Assembly (NCBI RefSeq): GCF_011043555.1
Contig: NZ_JAAKGS010000001.1
Span: 372,001 to 436,000, forward strand
Length of the DNA: 64,000 nucleotides
Direction: 5' to 3'
Source: Sphingobacterium sp. SGR-19
Lineage (GTDB): Bacteria > Bacteroidota > Bacteroidia > Sphingobacteriales > Sphingobacteriaceae
Positions 34,721 through 43,764 of the stretch are shown here, piece after piece. The notes beneath the pieces were generated by a model. It saw only the letters and a program-made list of their open reading frames with translations. It searched no databases and had not been told where the DNA came from. A program made the translations under genes and the position numbers. The number at the start of each line of letters is the position of its first letter. Within the stretch, counting starts at the first letter, position 1.

Positions 34721-35971
34721 ATGAAACGTACATTTCCGGCCTTTTTGTTATTATCAACAGCGTCATTAATAGTCGCTTCTTGCAATAGTAACGGAGCTTC
34801 TCACACGTCAGATGAAAACGCTGTTACCGACAGTGTTTATCCCCCTGTAGAAAAAAACAAACCTAATACAGACTATCAACCTGCTTTTGAAGGGCAGACG
34901 CGAGCTCCCGGAGTTAAAACACAGACTCCCTACGAGAGCCAAGTTGTGACAGATAAACTTAAATCTCCTTGGGGAATTGCCGTACTGCCGGACGGTCGCC
35001 TGTTAATTACCGAAAACGAAGGCAACATGCGCATCGTGTCCGATACAGGCGAAGTAAGCGAGGCGATTGGTGGTATCCCGAAAGTAGATGCACGTGGTCA
35101 AGGTGGGCTTCTTGGGCTTACGCTCGATCCTGATTTTGCGTCAAACAGAATGGTATACTGGGTATTTTCCGAACCCGTAACTGGTGGGAACCATACGGCA
35201 GTCGCCAAAGGAAGGTTAGCGGACGATGAGAAATCCATCGAAAATGTACAGGTCATTTACCAAGCCTTGCCGACCTATGATGGACGACTTCATTATGGAG
35301 GACGTATTATATTTGATAGAGAAGGCAACCTGTTCGTAAGTACCGGCGAACGTTCCGACTTAGAAACAAGACCGCAGGCACAAGATCTCCAATCTGCCTT
35401 GGGAAAAATTCTCCGCATCACAAAAGATGGTCAGCCGGCACCTAGTAACCCTTTTGTTTCAAACAGCGAGGCTCGCCCGGAAATTTATAGCTACGGAAAT
35501 AGAAATGTTCAGGGATTAGCACTGCATCCTGAAACCGGAGATTTATGGTCTACGGAATTCGGCCCTCGTGGGGGCGACGAACTTAATCACATCGAAGCAG
35601 GAAAGAACTACGGATGGCCTATTATTACCTACGGTCTGGAGTACAGCGGAAAAGAAATAGGAAATCCGCCTATCCAACAACAAGAAGGATTGGAACAGCC
35701 TGTTTATTATTGGGATCCTGTATTGTCACCAAGTGGCTTAATGTTTTATACACACGACGCTATTCCAGAATGGAAAAATAATTTGTTTAACGGCGGCCTG
35801 AGCAGTACGCATATTGCAAGACTGGTTCTAAAAGATAATAAAGTGGTGGGAGAAGAACGCTTCTTGGCGAAAGAAGGACAACGTTTCCGTGATGTAGCCC
35901 AAGGTAAAAATGGTGAAATATTTGCTATTACAGACGCTGGCAGACTTTACAAAATATACAAAAAAAGCTAG
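34721..35971 (+). CDS. PQQ-dependent aldose sugar dehydrogenase-like lipoprotein
   Basis: The 416-residue protein has a lipobox (VASC, Cys21), a disordered linker, then a six-bladed propeller of the soluble glucose/aldose dehydrogenase (YliI/Asd) type. Marks are LKSPWGIAVLPDGRLLITENEGNMRIV, GQGGLLGLTLDPDF, LHYGGRIIFDREGNLFVSTGER, YGNRNVQGLALHPETGDLWSTEFGPRGGDELN, NYGWPIITYG and SPSGLMFYTHD. These include the His and Arg residues that hold PQQ and the catalytic base in this family. It would oxidise sugars in the periplasm if PQQ is available; no PQQ synthesis genes are in the window. It is monocistronic with a terminator. Confidence 0.88.
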   Translation: MKRTFPAFLLLSTASLIVASCNSNGASHTSDENAVTDSVYPPVEKNKPNTDYQPAFEGQTRAPGVKTQTPYESQVVTDKLKSPWGIAVLPDGRLLITENEGNMRIVSDTGEVSEAIGGIPKVDARGQGGLLGLTLDPDFASNRMVYWVFSEPVTGGNHTAVAKGRLADDEKSIENVQVIYQALPTYDGRLHYGGRIIFDREGNLFVSTGERSDLETRPQAQDLQSALGKILRITKDGQPAPSNPFVSNSEARPEIYSYGNRNVQGLALHPETGDLWSTEFGPRGGDELNHIEAGKNYGWPIITYGLEYSGKEIGNPPIQQQEGLEQPVYYWDPVLSPSGLMFYTHDAIPEWKNNLFNGGLSSTHIARLVLKDNKVVGEERFLAKEGQRFRDVAQGKNGEIFAITDAGRLYKIYKKS

Positions 35972-35997
35972 TCGGTCTTTATTTTAAAGGTTTTAAG

Positions 35998-36030
35998 ACG
36001 GACGCTTCAAGAGGTGTCCGTTTTGTTTTA
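35998..36030 (+). terminator. Terminator of the sugar dehydrogenase gene
   Basis: ACGGAC (35998-36003) pairs with GTCCGT (36016-36021), extendable by wobble pairs, and is followed by TTTGTTTTA. Confidence 0.6.
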
Positions 36031-36044
36031 CAGTCATTCACGGT

Positions 36045-37250
36045 TTGAAAAAATTAGTACAACTCTATATCAACTCCTATAGGGGTTTATCTACCGAAGC
36101 TTGGTTATTGGCACTGGTGATGCTGATTAACCGTACGGGATCCATGGTAATTCCGTTTCTAAGTATGTATATGGCTTCTGAACTACACTTCAACAAAGCG
36201 CAAGTCGGCATGGTGTTAGGCTGCTTCGGGTTAGGATCCGTATGTGGTTCCTGGCTGGGCGGCTGGTTAACGGACCGATTGGGCAATTTCCGAGTACAAG
36301 CGACCAGTCTATTACTCACGGTTCCTATTTTTGTTATACTTCCACAGTTCAGGACCTTTGAGAGCCTAGCAGGCATGATCTTCCTGTTGACCCTTATCGC
36401 TGACACATTTCGTCCCGCCAACTCGGTTGCTGTCGCCCGGTATGCCAAACCGGAAAACCTGACCAAAGCCTATTCCCTCAATCGTATGGCGGTCAACCTC
36501 GGCTTTTCTGTAGGCCCTGCATTGGGCGGTTTCCTAGCGATGATTTCCTATAGCTGGATTTTCTATGGAAATGCTATCGCTGCTTTATCGGCCGCAGTTG
36601 TCTTTCTCATCTTTTTCCGGAACCGCAAGCCTCGGTCGACTATACATATGCAACGAAAAGAAGAAAAAGTAGTAGCGAAAGACGACCGAAATGCCTATTT
36701 AGACCCACCTTTTATCGTTTTCAACATCTTCTGCTGCTTGTTTTCGATGGCCTTCTTCCAATTACTGAGCACAGTTCCCTTATATTATAAAGAAGTTATC
36801 CAGCTTTCCGAAGTGCAGATCGGGATGCTTCTAGGTTTTAATGGCTTCAGTATCGTCGTATTTGAGATGCTGTTGGTGCACGGTGTCGAACGACGCTTTA
36901 CCCCACGACAGGTCATGATTTTCGGAACAGCAATTGCAGGGGCTTCCTATTTCATGCTGTCTTTTCCCTTGGGCATCGCCTGGTTATATGGCGCGATGTT
37001 TATCCTTTGTGTTGGCGAAATGCTTACGCTGCCCTTTACAGCCACCATCAGCGCATCCCGTGCCACACCAAATACACAAGGTGCTTATATGGGATTCAAT
37101 TCGTTGGCATTCGCTTCTGCCAATATTTTTTCACCCTATCTGGGTACATACATCGCAGAACATTTCGGCTATCAGAACCTATGGCTAGGTACCGCTGGCG
37201 CGTTGATTTTTACCAGTATTGGTTTTTCATGGATATTGAAGAAATTATAA
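36045..37250 (+). CDS. Major facilitator superfamily transporter
   Basis: The 401-residue inner-membrane protein has 12 predicted helices. The MFS motif between TM2 and TM3 reads GSWLGGWLTDRLGNFRVQ, and a second-half counterpart follows (ERRFTPRQVM). AFASANIFSPYLGTYIAEHFGYQNLW ends the bundle. The start codon appears to be TTG at 36045 (MKKLVQLYIN). It resembles drug/proton antiporter-type MFS proteins, but the substrate cannot be assigned. It is convergent with recR, with only 12 bases between the two genes. Confidence 0.87.
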   Translation: MKKLVQLYINSYRGLSTEAWLLALVMLINRTGSMVIPFLSMYMASELHFNKAQVGMVLGCFGLGSVCGSWLGGWLTDRLGNFRVQATSLLLTVPIFVILPQFRTFESLAGMIFLLTLIADTFRPANSVAVARYAKPENLTKAYSLNRMAVNLGFSVGPALGGFLAMISYSWIFYGNAIAALSAAVVFLIFFRNRKPRSTIHMQRKEEKVVAKDDRNAYLDPPFIVFNIFCCLFSMAFFQLLSTVPLYYKEVIQLSEVQIGMLLGFNGFSIVVFEMLLVHGVERRFTPRQVMIFGTAIAGASYFMLSFPLGIAWLYGAMFILCVGEMLTLPFTATISASRATPNTQGAYMGFNSLAFASANIFSPYLGTYIAEHFGYQNLWLGTAGALIFTSIGFSWILKKL

Positions 37251-37262
37251 TGTAGTGTTATC

Positions 37263-37877
37263 CTACCCTATATTTCTTTCATAGGGTACACGCGTGGCGA
37301 TGGATCGCCCCAATGTGATTTCATCGACATATTCCAATTCACCGCCAAAGGCAATACCTCTTGCTATCGTACTGATTTGTACCTCAAAGCCTTTCAATTT
37401 TCTATATAGGTAGAAAATAGTGGTGTCACCCTCCATTGTTGCGCTAAGAGCCAAAATAATTTCCCGGACCTCACCGTTCTTCAATCGATCCATAAGTGCT
37501 TCTATCTTGAGATCGGAGGGCCCTACCCCATCCATCGGTGAAATAAGCCCACCAAGTACATGATAAACACCTTGATATTGATTGGTATTCTCGATAGCCA
37601 TCACATCCCGTGTATCCTCCACCACACAGATTGTTGCATGGTCCCGTTTTACTGATGTACAGATTTCACATATCTCATGATCAGAAATATTGAAACAGGT
37701 TTTACAATAACGAATCTGTTCTTTAAGTTGATCTAAGGAGTGTGTGAAGCGGCTCACATCGCTATTTGATTGTTTCAACAAATGCAACACCAGACGCAGA
37801 GCGGTTTTTTTTCCAATTCCGGGCAAACGCCCAAATTCATCTACTGCTTGTTCTAAAAGTCGCGACGAAAAATGCAT
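37263..37877 (-). CDS. recR: Recombination mediator protein RecR
   Basis: The product of about 204 residues has the HhH region ([17 protein letters not shown]), a four-Cys zinc finger ([18 protein letters not shown]) and a Toprim domain ([16 protein letters not shown]...[19 protein letters not shown]). RecR works with RecF/RecO to load RecA on gapped DNA. ATG 37877 ([16 protein letters not shown]) is the family start; a TTG two codons upstream is also open. It is divergent from the LOG-family gene. Confidence 0.95.
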   Translation of the reverse strand: MHFSSRLLEQAVDEFGRLPGIGKKTALRLVLHLLKQSNSDVSRFTHSLDQLKEQIRYCKTCFNISDHEICEICTSVKRDHATICVVEDTRDVMAIENTNQYQGVYHVLGGLISPMDGVGPSDLKIEALMDRLKNGEVREIILALSATMEGDTTIFYLYRKLKGFEVQISTIARGIAFGGELEYVDEITLGRSIATRVPYERNIG

Positions 37878-37936
37878 GTACAAAAATAAACAAAAAAATC
37901 CCTATCTTGGAAATCTCAACAAGTGGAATCATATAT

Positions 37937-38641
37937 ATGGTTAGAGAAGATAAAATAAGAAGTTCATTTGCCAACAAAACCTGGCAAGAAATAAAAGTAA
38001 AAGACTCTTGGCAAATTTTTAAAATCATGGCAGAGTTTGTTGATGGTTTTGAAAAATTAGCTAAGATAGGCCCTTGTGTATCTATATTTGGGTCTGCACG
38101 AACCAAGACCGACCACAAGTATTATGAAATTACCGTAGAAATAGCACGCTTGCTTGCCGACAAGGGATATGGTGTGATTTCCGGTGGCGGTCCCGGGATC
38201 ATGGAAGCCGCCAACAAAGGTGCGCACGAAGCAGGCGGAAAATCGGTAGGTCTCAACATCGAATTACCCTTTGAACAGTTTCACAACAAATACATAGATC
38301 GTGACAAGCTTCTCGAATTCAATTATTTCTTTGTTCGGAAGGTCATGTTTACCAAATATTCGCAAGGGTATATCGTTATGCCAGGCGGATTTGGCACCAT
38401 GGACGAGCTGTTTGAGGCCATAACATTAATCCAAACGGGAAAGATAGCCAAATTTCCCATCGTCTTGGTTGGCACCGAGTACTGGAAAGGGCTGTTTGAC
38501 TGGATTGAGCACAGCATGCTAGGGAATGCATACATCTCTGAGGAAGATCTGAAACTTTATCGCTTTGTCGATACTGCCGAAGAAGCTGCCGATCATATCT
38601 TCCGCTTCTATGACAAGTATTTAATGAAACCAAATTTCTAA
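37937..38641 (+). CDS. LOG-family (TIGR00730) Rossmann-fold protein
   Basis: Starting at ATG 37937 gives 234 residues (MVREDKIRSSFANKTWQEIK). The frame is open to 37766, but that would run through the 5' half of recR on the opposite strand. The two family motifs are GVISGGGPGIMEAANKGA and MPGGFGTMDELFE, the nucleotide/phosphoribosyl site of LOG-type cytokinin riboside phosphate phosphoribohydrolases, formerly mislabelled lysine decarboxylases. The likely reaction is cleavage of a nucleoside monophosphate to base and ribose phosphate; the physiological substrate is unknown. A hairpin follows at 38666-38681. Confidence 0.88.
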   Translation: MVREDKIRSSFANKTWQEIKVKDSWQIFKIMAEFVDGFEKLAKIGPCVSIFGSARTKTDHKYYEITVEIARLLADKGYGVISGGGPGIMEAANKGAHEAGGKSVGLNIELPFEQFHNKYIDRDKLLEFNYFFVRKVMFTKYSQGYIVMPGGFGTMDELFEAITLIQTGKIAKFPIVLVGTEYWKGLFDWIEHSMLGNAYISEEDLKLYRFVDTAEEAADHIFRFYDKYLMKPNF

Positions 38642-38665
38642 TGGTTGAATGTTTAATTTGTTTTT

Positions 38666-38681
38666 GGGGCATTATTGCCCC
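38666..38681 (+). terminator. Hairpin after the LOG-family gene
   Basis: GGGGCA (38666-38671), loop TTAT, TGCCCC (38676-38681) forms a 6-bp GC-rich stem. The tract after it (TTCATTAAA) is only weakly T-rich, so termination may be partial. Confidence 0.55.
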
Positions 38682-38759
38682 TTCATTAAACTTTCTCCCT
38701 GCGAAACCGTTCTACTACCAATACGTCATAATGCATCGTTTACATAATATTTAACACCT

Positions 38760-39404
38760 ATGTTTGAGTGGCTAGAAGAGCTCCCTATTCAAAGTGTACT
38801 CGTGTCCATCTTGTGTGGCGCGGTGGTAGGCTTCGAACGAGAATTTAAAAATAAATCTGCGGGTTTCCGTACCATTATCCTGATCTGCCTAGGGTCTACG
38901 ATTTTTACATTAACATCCCGCATGGGTAATATTTCGGACGATCGTATAGCCGCCAATATTGTAACGGGAATTGGTTTCCTCGGTGCTGGCGTCATTTACC
39001 AAGGTAAGTTTACAGTGCAGGGGTTGACAACAGCCGCCGTCATTTGGTCTATGGCAGGCGTAGGCATGATGATTGGTTTTGAGAACTACACCTTCGGTCT
39101 CATTCTTACCGCATGTATGGTGGTTGTCCTGTCTCTGTTTCAAAAGATGGAAAACTTACTGGCCAACATTTATTTTATAAGGACCATCCACGTTACCTTT
39201 CAAAACATCGAAGTATCCCGTTTGGGTGAATTTGAAAACTTCATGAAGGAATTCAAAGTAAAGCCGCAACGCAAAGGCGTAGAAAAACATGGCGAACATC
39301 TAACCGTAGTTTACGAAATAACAGGTAGACAATACAATATCCGTCGTGCGAACGACGCCATTATCTCCTTAGATTATGTGTATTCGTTTAATAACCTGGG
39401 CTAA
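38760..39404 (+). CDS. MgtC/SapB-family membrane protein
   Basis: The 214-residue protein has four or five N-terminal membrane helices with the family signature VSILCGAVVGFEREFKNKSAGFRTIILICLGSTIFTL and ANIVTGIGFLGAGVIYQGKFTVQGLTTAAVIWSMAGVGMMIG. A soluble C-terminal domain follows (about 140-214). MgtC-like proteins are tied to survival in low Mg2+ and modulation of the F-ATPase in pathogens; their biochemical role is not settled. It is convergent with mutS2, with 13 bases between them. Confidence 0.88.
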   Translation: MFEWLEELPIQSVLVSILCGAVVGFEREFKNKSAGFRTIILICLGSTIFTLTSRMGNISDDRIAANIVTGIGFLGAGVIYQGKFTVQGLTTAAVIWSMAGVGMMIGFENYTFGLILTACMVVVLSLFQKMENLLANIYFIRTIHVTFQNIEVSRLGEFENFMKEFKVKPQRKGVEKHGEHLTVVYEITGRQYNIRRANDAIISLDYVYSFNNLG

Positions 39405-39417
39405 GCAAGCCTTCTCA

Positions 39418-41793
39418 TTACTGGATATAAGCATATGTAATACCATCCCCCCCACGATCGGCATGCTCGTCATCAAAATGCGAGACGTGACTATATTTCC
39501 GTAGATAATCTCGAATAAATTTACGGAGAATGCCATCTCCCTTCCCGTGTAAAATCTTCAAGGAAGGGTAACCGATCATCACCGCGCGATCTAACACCGT
39601 CTCCAGCTGTCGTAACGCATCTTCCGTCCGCATTCCTCTAACGTCGAGCTCCGGTTGAAACTCTGCTGCAGATTCTGTGGAAATCGTTTTGTGTTTCTTG
39701 ATCACTTTCGCTTTTTCCTTTCCTTGCAATTTCACGACCTTATTTTTCTTCACAACGGTGCGCAACTCGCCTAGCGCCAAAATCAGATTACTCCCTTTCG
39801 AAACTTCGATTACCTGCGCTTCCGTATCAGCGTCCAAAATCTTCACCCAGTCGCCAACTTTGATAGAAGCATCAGCCTCCGCAACTGCCGTTTGTTTAGT
39901 TGTTGGTTTTTTCTCAGTGTGCTTGTCGGCTTCGGCATGCAGACGACGCCGTATGTCCTTCGTCTTTTCCTTATCCGCCTGTACCGATTTAATCTCGGCA
40001 ACCGTATTCTCAATTAATTTGTTGGCGTTCTTTAGAATCTGGCGAGCCTCCTCCTTCGCGTCCCTAAGAATCTGCTTCTTATTTTCTTCCAGATATCCCC
40101 GCAAGCTTTCGTATTCCCCTTTCAGTCTTTCCAATTCACGTTCGCGCATGGCGATGGCAGTCTTGGTGTCATAAATCTCCTTTTTATCACGTTCTAAGTC
40201 CACTAATAAGGTGTCTACTTTTTTCTGACGGGCACCGATTTTATCTTTTGCAGCATCCAAAATTTCTTTGTTCAGGCCTATTTTCTGCGCAATTTCAAAA
40301 GCATAAGAGCTACCTGGTTTTCCAACCTGCAATATATACAGCGGGCGCATTGCAACATTATCGAATAACATCGAAGCATTTTCCAGGCCCCCTGTATTAC
40401 TAGCAAATACCTTAAGGTTAGAATAGTGGGTGGTTATCACACCACGCACCTCTTTTTTGTTCAGTACTTCCAACACGGCTTCGGCAATAGGCCCTCCAAA
40501 TAATGGATCAGTACCTGTACCAAACTCGTCGATCAATACCAAGGTACGGGCATTCGCGAACTCCGTAAAGTATTTCATTTTTGAAAGATGAGCGCTGTAT
40601 GTACTCAGGTCGCTTTCGATAGACTGATCGTCGCCAATATCAGCAAATATTTGGCGGAAAACACCTAACTTAGAAGTCACTTCTGCTGGGATGAGCAACC
40701 CCGACTGCACCATCAGTTGGAGCAAACCGACTGTTTTCATACAAACGGACTTTCCCCCGGCATTCGGCCCCGACACCAGAATTACACGGTCTTGCTGATC
40801 GATCTTGATATTCAAAGGAACCACGGGCGGATGACTTTCCTTACGGGCATTTATTAGTAATAACGGGTGCCGCGCGTTAACCAAGTTAATCTCCGCCTCT
40901 TTTGACAATTCCGGCATTTCCGCTTCCATGTCGATGGCAAACAACGCCTTCGCCCGAACAAAATCAAGCTTGCTCAATAAGCCGTGATACGCCAGCAATA
41001 ACGGAACATGCGGACGCAACTCAGTGGTAAGTTCCGTCAATATGCGAATAACCTCTCGCCTGCGCTCAAAAGCTAAGTCCCTTACTTTATTGTTAAGGTG
41101 GAAAACCTCTTCAGGCTCTATATAAGCAGTTTGTCCAGTAGCAGATTCATCATGTACAAAGCCCTTTAGTTTACGCTTGTTTTCGGCAAGTATAGGGATA
41201 CACAAACGGCCATCCCGGATCGTTAAGTTCCCATCCGCTGTCCAGCCACTATTTTGCGCTTGTTTAAATACGTGATCAATACGCTTGCGAGCTTCCTGTT
41301 CGCTTTTAAGTATCTGTTGCGTCAAATCTAGCAACAAGCGGGACGCATTGTCTTTCATTTTTCCCCGGTCGTCTATCACCGCTTCAATCTGCCGAATAAT
41401 TTTCGTTTCGATAGGGAGATGTTCAAACAGTAGCTCCAGATGCACATATTGACCTTCCCGTTCATTGAAATAGCGAATGACAGCGTACACCGTGCGCAGC
41501 GATAACAAAATACGGTGAAACTCCTCCTCCGCTAAAAAAGAACCTTCTACACGAACCTTTTCCGCCAACGGCTTTATAGGATAAAGATGGTCCACGGGCA
41601 GCGGGGCATCATTAATCAGCAAATCCTTAAATTCCTGTGTTTGACGAAGAAACCTATCTATTTGTTCAAGTTTTACCTGAGGTTGAATTTTCTCCACCAT
41701 CTCTTTTCCGGATTCACTCAAACATTTATCTTTTATTAGGTCTTTAATCTCCATAAAACCTAATTTATCTATCGCATTTTTTGGGAAAATCAT
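39418..41793 (-). CDS. mutS2: Endonuclease MutS2
   Basis: The product of about 791 residues has the MutS core without the mismatch-recognition domain. Walker A VSGPNAGGKSVCMKT and Walker B TLVLIDEFGTGTDP are followed by a long coiled coil with many Glu/Lys, and a C-terminal Smr nuclease domain (LDVRGMRTEDALRQLE...KILHGKGDGILRKFIRDYLRKY). MutS2 acts in suppression of homologous recombination or in ribosome rescue rather than mismatch repair. ATG 41793 (MIFPKNAIDKLGF) is preferred over 41811, because it matches the family and avoids overlap with the preceding gene. Confidence 0.94.
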   Translation of the reverse strand: MIFPKNAIDKLGFMEIKDLIKDKCLSESGKEMVEKIQPQVKLEQIDRFLRQTQEFKDLLINDAPLPVDHLYPIKPLAEKVRVEGSFLAEEEFHRILLSLRTVYAVIRYFNEREGQYVHLELLFEHLPIETKIIRQIEAVIDDRGKMKDNASRLLLDLTQQILKSEQEARKRIDHVFKQAQNSGWTADGNLTIRDGRLCIPILAENKRKLKGFVHDESATGQTAYIEPEEVFHLNNKVRDLAFERRREVIRILTELTTELRPHVPLLLAYHGLLSKLDFVRAKALFAIDMEAEMPELSKEAEINLVNARHPLLLINARKESHPPVVPLNIKIDQQDRVILVSGPNAGGKSVCMKTVGLLQLMVQSGLLIPAEVTSKLGVFRQIFADIGDDQSIESDLSTYSAHLSKMKYFTEFANARTLVLIDEFGTGTDPLFGGPIAEAVLEVLNKKEVRGVITTHYSNLKVFASNTGGLENASMLFDNVAMRPLYILQVGKPGSSYAFEIAQKIGLNKEILDAAKDKIGARQKKVDTLLVDLERDKKEIYDTKTAIAMRERELERLKGEYESLRGYLEENKKQILRDAKEEARQILKNANKLIENTVAEIKSVQADKEKTKDIRRRLHAEADKHTEKKPTTKQTAVAEADASIKVGDWVKILDADTEAQVIEVSKGSNLILALGELRTVVKKNKVVKLQGKEKAKVIKKHKTISTESAAEFQPELDVRGMRTEDALRQLETVLDRAVMIGYPSLKILHGKGDGILRKFIRDYLRKYSHVSHFDDEHADRGGDGITYAYIQ

Positions 41794-41800
41794 AAATTCC

Positions 41801-42505
41801 TTAATTTTCAAGCGGCTTCGCTTCTACTTTCTGTGGTACGGGACCCCGAATTGGAGTCGGTCGGACTCGCCGGGATGTAGCGGCTGGTTTCTGTTCGACA
41901 GATACCGAATTAGACTCTACTTGAGACTTTCGTGGTACATCTGCATGCGGTTCATCCGCTTCTTTGGATACGGTGGGCTGAATCGTTGGTTGATACGTCT
42001 GAATAGCATACAGCCCGGCCCCGTCCATAAAATCTTTTTGATGAACGCGATATGTCAACGGTATCGTATCAGCGTGTACCTCCAGAATTAATCTACGAGC
42101 AGTCTCTTTTAAACGCTGATATCGTTGCACCACCCGTATGCTGTCCGAAATCCGCGCATTTTTCAACGAATCCGTTCGGCGGTAGTCGTCCTCATAGGCG
42201 TTTAACTTTTTCGTTATTTCCACGTAAAGTTCTTTAGAAGCTATAGGGTTACCTAAATAATAAGCTATATTTTCTCTAAATCTCACCGAATCAATACCGT
42301 AGTTTTCAAATACCTTTCCATACAGCCCGTCAATAACTTGACGCGTGCTATCCACAGGCAACGTGTTCAGATAGCCATCTACCAGATGTACCTCTGTCAT
42401 TAAGTCTATCATCGTCTTCTCCGAAAGGGTTCCTTTCGGCTTCGATCTATTACAGGAAATCATCAAAAAAAACGACGACAATATAATAAGTATTAAGCGC
42501 TGCAT
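41801..42505 (-). CDS. DUF4296 lipoprotein
   Basis: Starting at ATG 42505 gives 234 residues with a lipoprotein signal (MQRLILIILSSFFLMISC, Cys18). Residues about 25-130 match the Bacteroidota DUF4296 domain: KTMIDLMTEVHLVDGYLNTLPVDSTRQVIDGLYGKVFENYGIDSVRFRENIAYYLGNP. The C-terminal third is low-complexity, rich in Pro, Val and Lys. The function of DUF4296 is unknown. It lies 7 bases upstream of mutS2 and is probably co-transcribed with it. The frame is open to 42550, but the lipoprotein signal fixes the start. Confidence 0.82.
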   Translation of the reverse strand: MQRLILIILSSFFLMISCNRSKPKGTLSEKTMIDLMTEVHLVDGYLNTLPVDSTRQVIDGLYGKVFENYGIDSVRFRENIAYYLGNPIASKELYVEITKKLNAYEDDYRRTDSLKNARISDSIRVVQRYQRLKETARRLILEVHADTIPLTYRVHQKDFMDGAGLYAIQTYQPTIQPTVSKEADEPHADVPRKSQVESNSVSVEQKPAATSRRVRPTPIRGPVPQKVEAKPLEN

Positions 42506-42586
42506 TTCGTAAGTTTGTACAAAATTACAAAAAGGCATTATAATAATCACTTTTTTCAGTTTCTGAACGTTTGAAATTACACCAAA

Positions 42587-43279
42587 ATGAGTATTGCAAC
42601 AAATATTGAATCTTTACAAATCGACCTCAAACCCATCGGTGTCACCCTTGTAGCTGTTTCCAAAACGAAATCTAATGAAGAAATCATGGAAGCTTACGCC
42701 GCAGGTCAGCGCATATTTGGCGAAAACATGGTTCAGGAAATGGTAGAAAAATATGAAGCTTTACCTAAAGATATTGAATGGCATCTTGTTGGTCATCTAC
42801 AGACGAACAAAGTGAAATATATCGCTCCCTTTATATCGATGATACAGTCTGTTGATTCGTTAAAAGTTTTAAAAGAAATTGATAAACTTGCCGGCAAGCA
42901 TAACCGGATTATCGATTGCCTGCTGCAGGTGTACATCGCCGACGAAGCTACTAAATTTGGATTCGATCATGCGGAACTTATCGAAATGCTCCGTAGTGAG
43001 GAATTTCCGAGATTACAGCATATTCGTGTACGCGGGCTTATGGGGATAGCTACCAATACAGAAAACGAAAAAGTCATCAAAGAAGAGTTTTATGAACTAA
43101 AGATGCTGTTCGATGGCGTCAAAGCAAGCTTTTTCCGTAAAGCAGAGACGTTTGACACCTTATCGATGGGCATGTCGTCAGATTACAGCCTGGCGATAGA
43201 GCAAGGCGCGAATATGGTTCGGCTGGGCAGTACGATTTTTGGCAAACGTATTATCAAACACTACAAAAACAAAGACTAA
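42587..43279 (+). CDS. YggS-family pyridoxal phosphate-binding protein (PLPBP)
   Basis: The 230-residue single-domain alanine-racemase-like barrel has the PLP lysine at about residue 26 (LVAVSKTKSNEEI). The rest of the family signature follows: GENMVQEMVEKY, WHLVGHLQTNKVKYI, VRGLMGIATNT, TLSMGMSSDYSLAIEQGANMVRLGSTIFG. These proteins buffer free pyridoxal phosphate and affect amino-acid balance; no racemase activity is expected. It heads a plus-strand group that includes a GNAT and a lipoprotein. Confidence 0.94.
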   Translation: MSIATNIESLQIDLKPIGVTLVAVSKTKSNEEIMEAYAAGQRIFGENMVQEMVEKYEALPKDIEWHLVGHLQTNKVKYIAPFISMIQSVDSLKVLKEIDKLAGKHNRIIDCLLQVYIADEATKFGFDHAELIEMLRSEEFPRLQHIRVRGLMGIATNTENEKVIKEEFYELKMLFDGVKASFFRKAETFDTLSMGMSSDYSLAIEQGANMVRLGSTIFGKRIIKHYKNKD

Positions 43280-43311
43280 AAATGCCAATCGGTATCTTCA
43301 GATTATTATAA

Positions 43312-43764
43312 ATGGTAACGATTAGAAAAGCAAAGCAAACAGATTGTCCGGCGATGATGGCATTAATCCACGAGCTCGCCATTTACGAGAAAGCACCAGA
43401 CGCCGTGACGGTTTCCATGGAGGAATTTATGGAAAGCGGATTTGGTTCTTTACCCGTCTGGGGAGCGTTTGTCGCGGAGCGTCAAAGTAATATTATAGGC
43501 CTTTCACTTTTCTATATCCGTTATTCGACATGGAAAGGTAGGCGCTTATATCTGGAAGACCTTATCGTAACCAAAAAGGAACGAGGACACGGTGTCGGGA
43601 AAAAATTGCTCGACCGGACGATAGCCTATGCCAAAGAAAACAAATATAGCGGCGTGATGTGGCAGGTGCTCGATTGGAACACGCCGGCCATCAACTTCTA
43701 TAAGAAATACGAGGCTGAGTTTGACGATGAATGGCTCAACGTATCCGTAAATTTTAACGATTGA
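43312..43764 (+). CDS. GNAT-family acetyltransferase, SSAT/thialysine acetyltransferase-like
   Basis: The 150-residue enzyme begins MVTIRKAKQTDCPAMMALIHELAIYEKAPDAV. The acetyl-CoA site is LYLEDLIVTKKERGHGVGKKLLDRTIAYAKEN, and the C-terminal WQVLDWNTPAINFYKKYEAEFDDEWLNV is very like the spermidine/spermine and thialysine N-acetyltransferase family. It probably acetylates a polyamine or a lysine analogue in the cytosol. Its stop overlaps the next gene's ATG by one base, which implies translational coupling. Confidence 0.88.
   Translation: MVTIRKAKQTDCPAMMALIHELAIYEKAPDAVTVSMEEFMESGFGSLPVWGAFVAERQSNIIGLSLFYIRYSTWKGRRLYLEDLIVTKKERGHGVGKKLLDRTIAYAKENKYSGVMWQVLDWNTPAINFYKKYEAEFDDEWLNVSVNFND

Noticed and set aside
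37766..37936. Extended N-terminus of the LOG-family protein overlapping recR
   Set aside because: It would be antisense to the conserved start of recR; ATG 37937 begins a typical LOG-family N-terminus.
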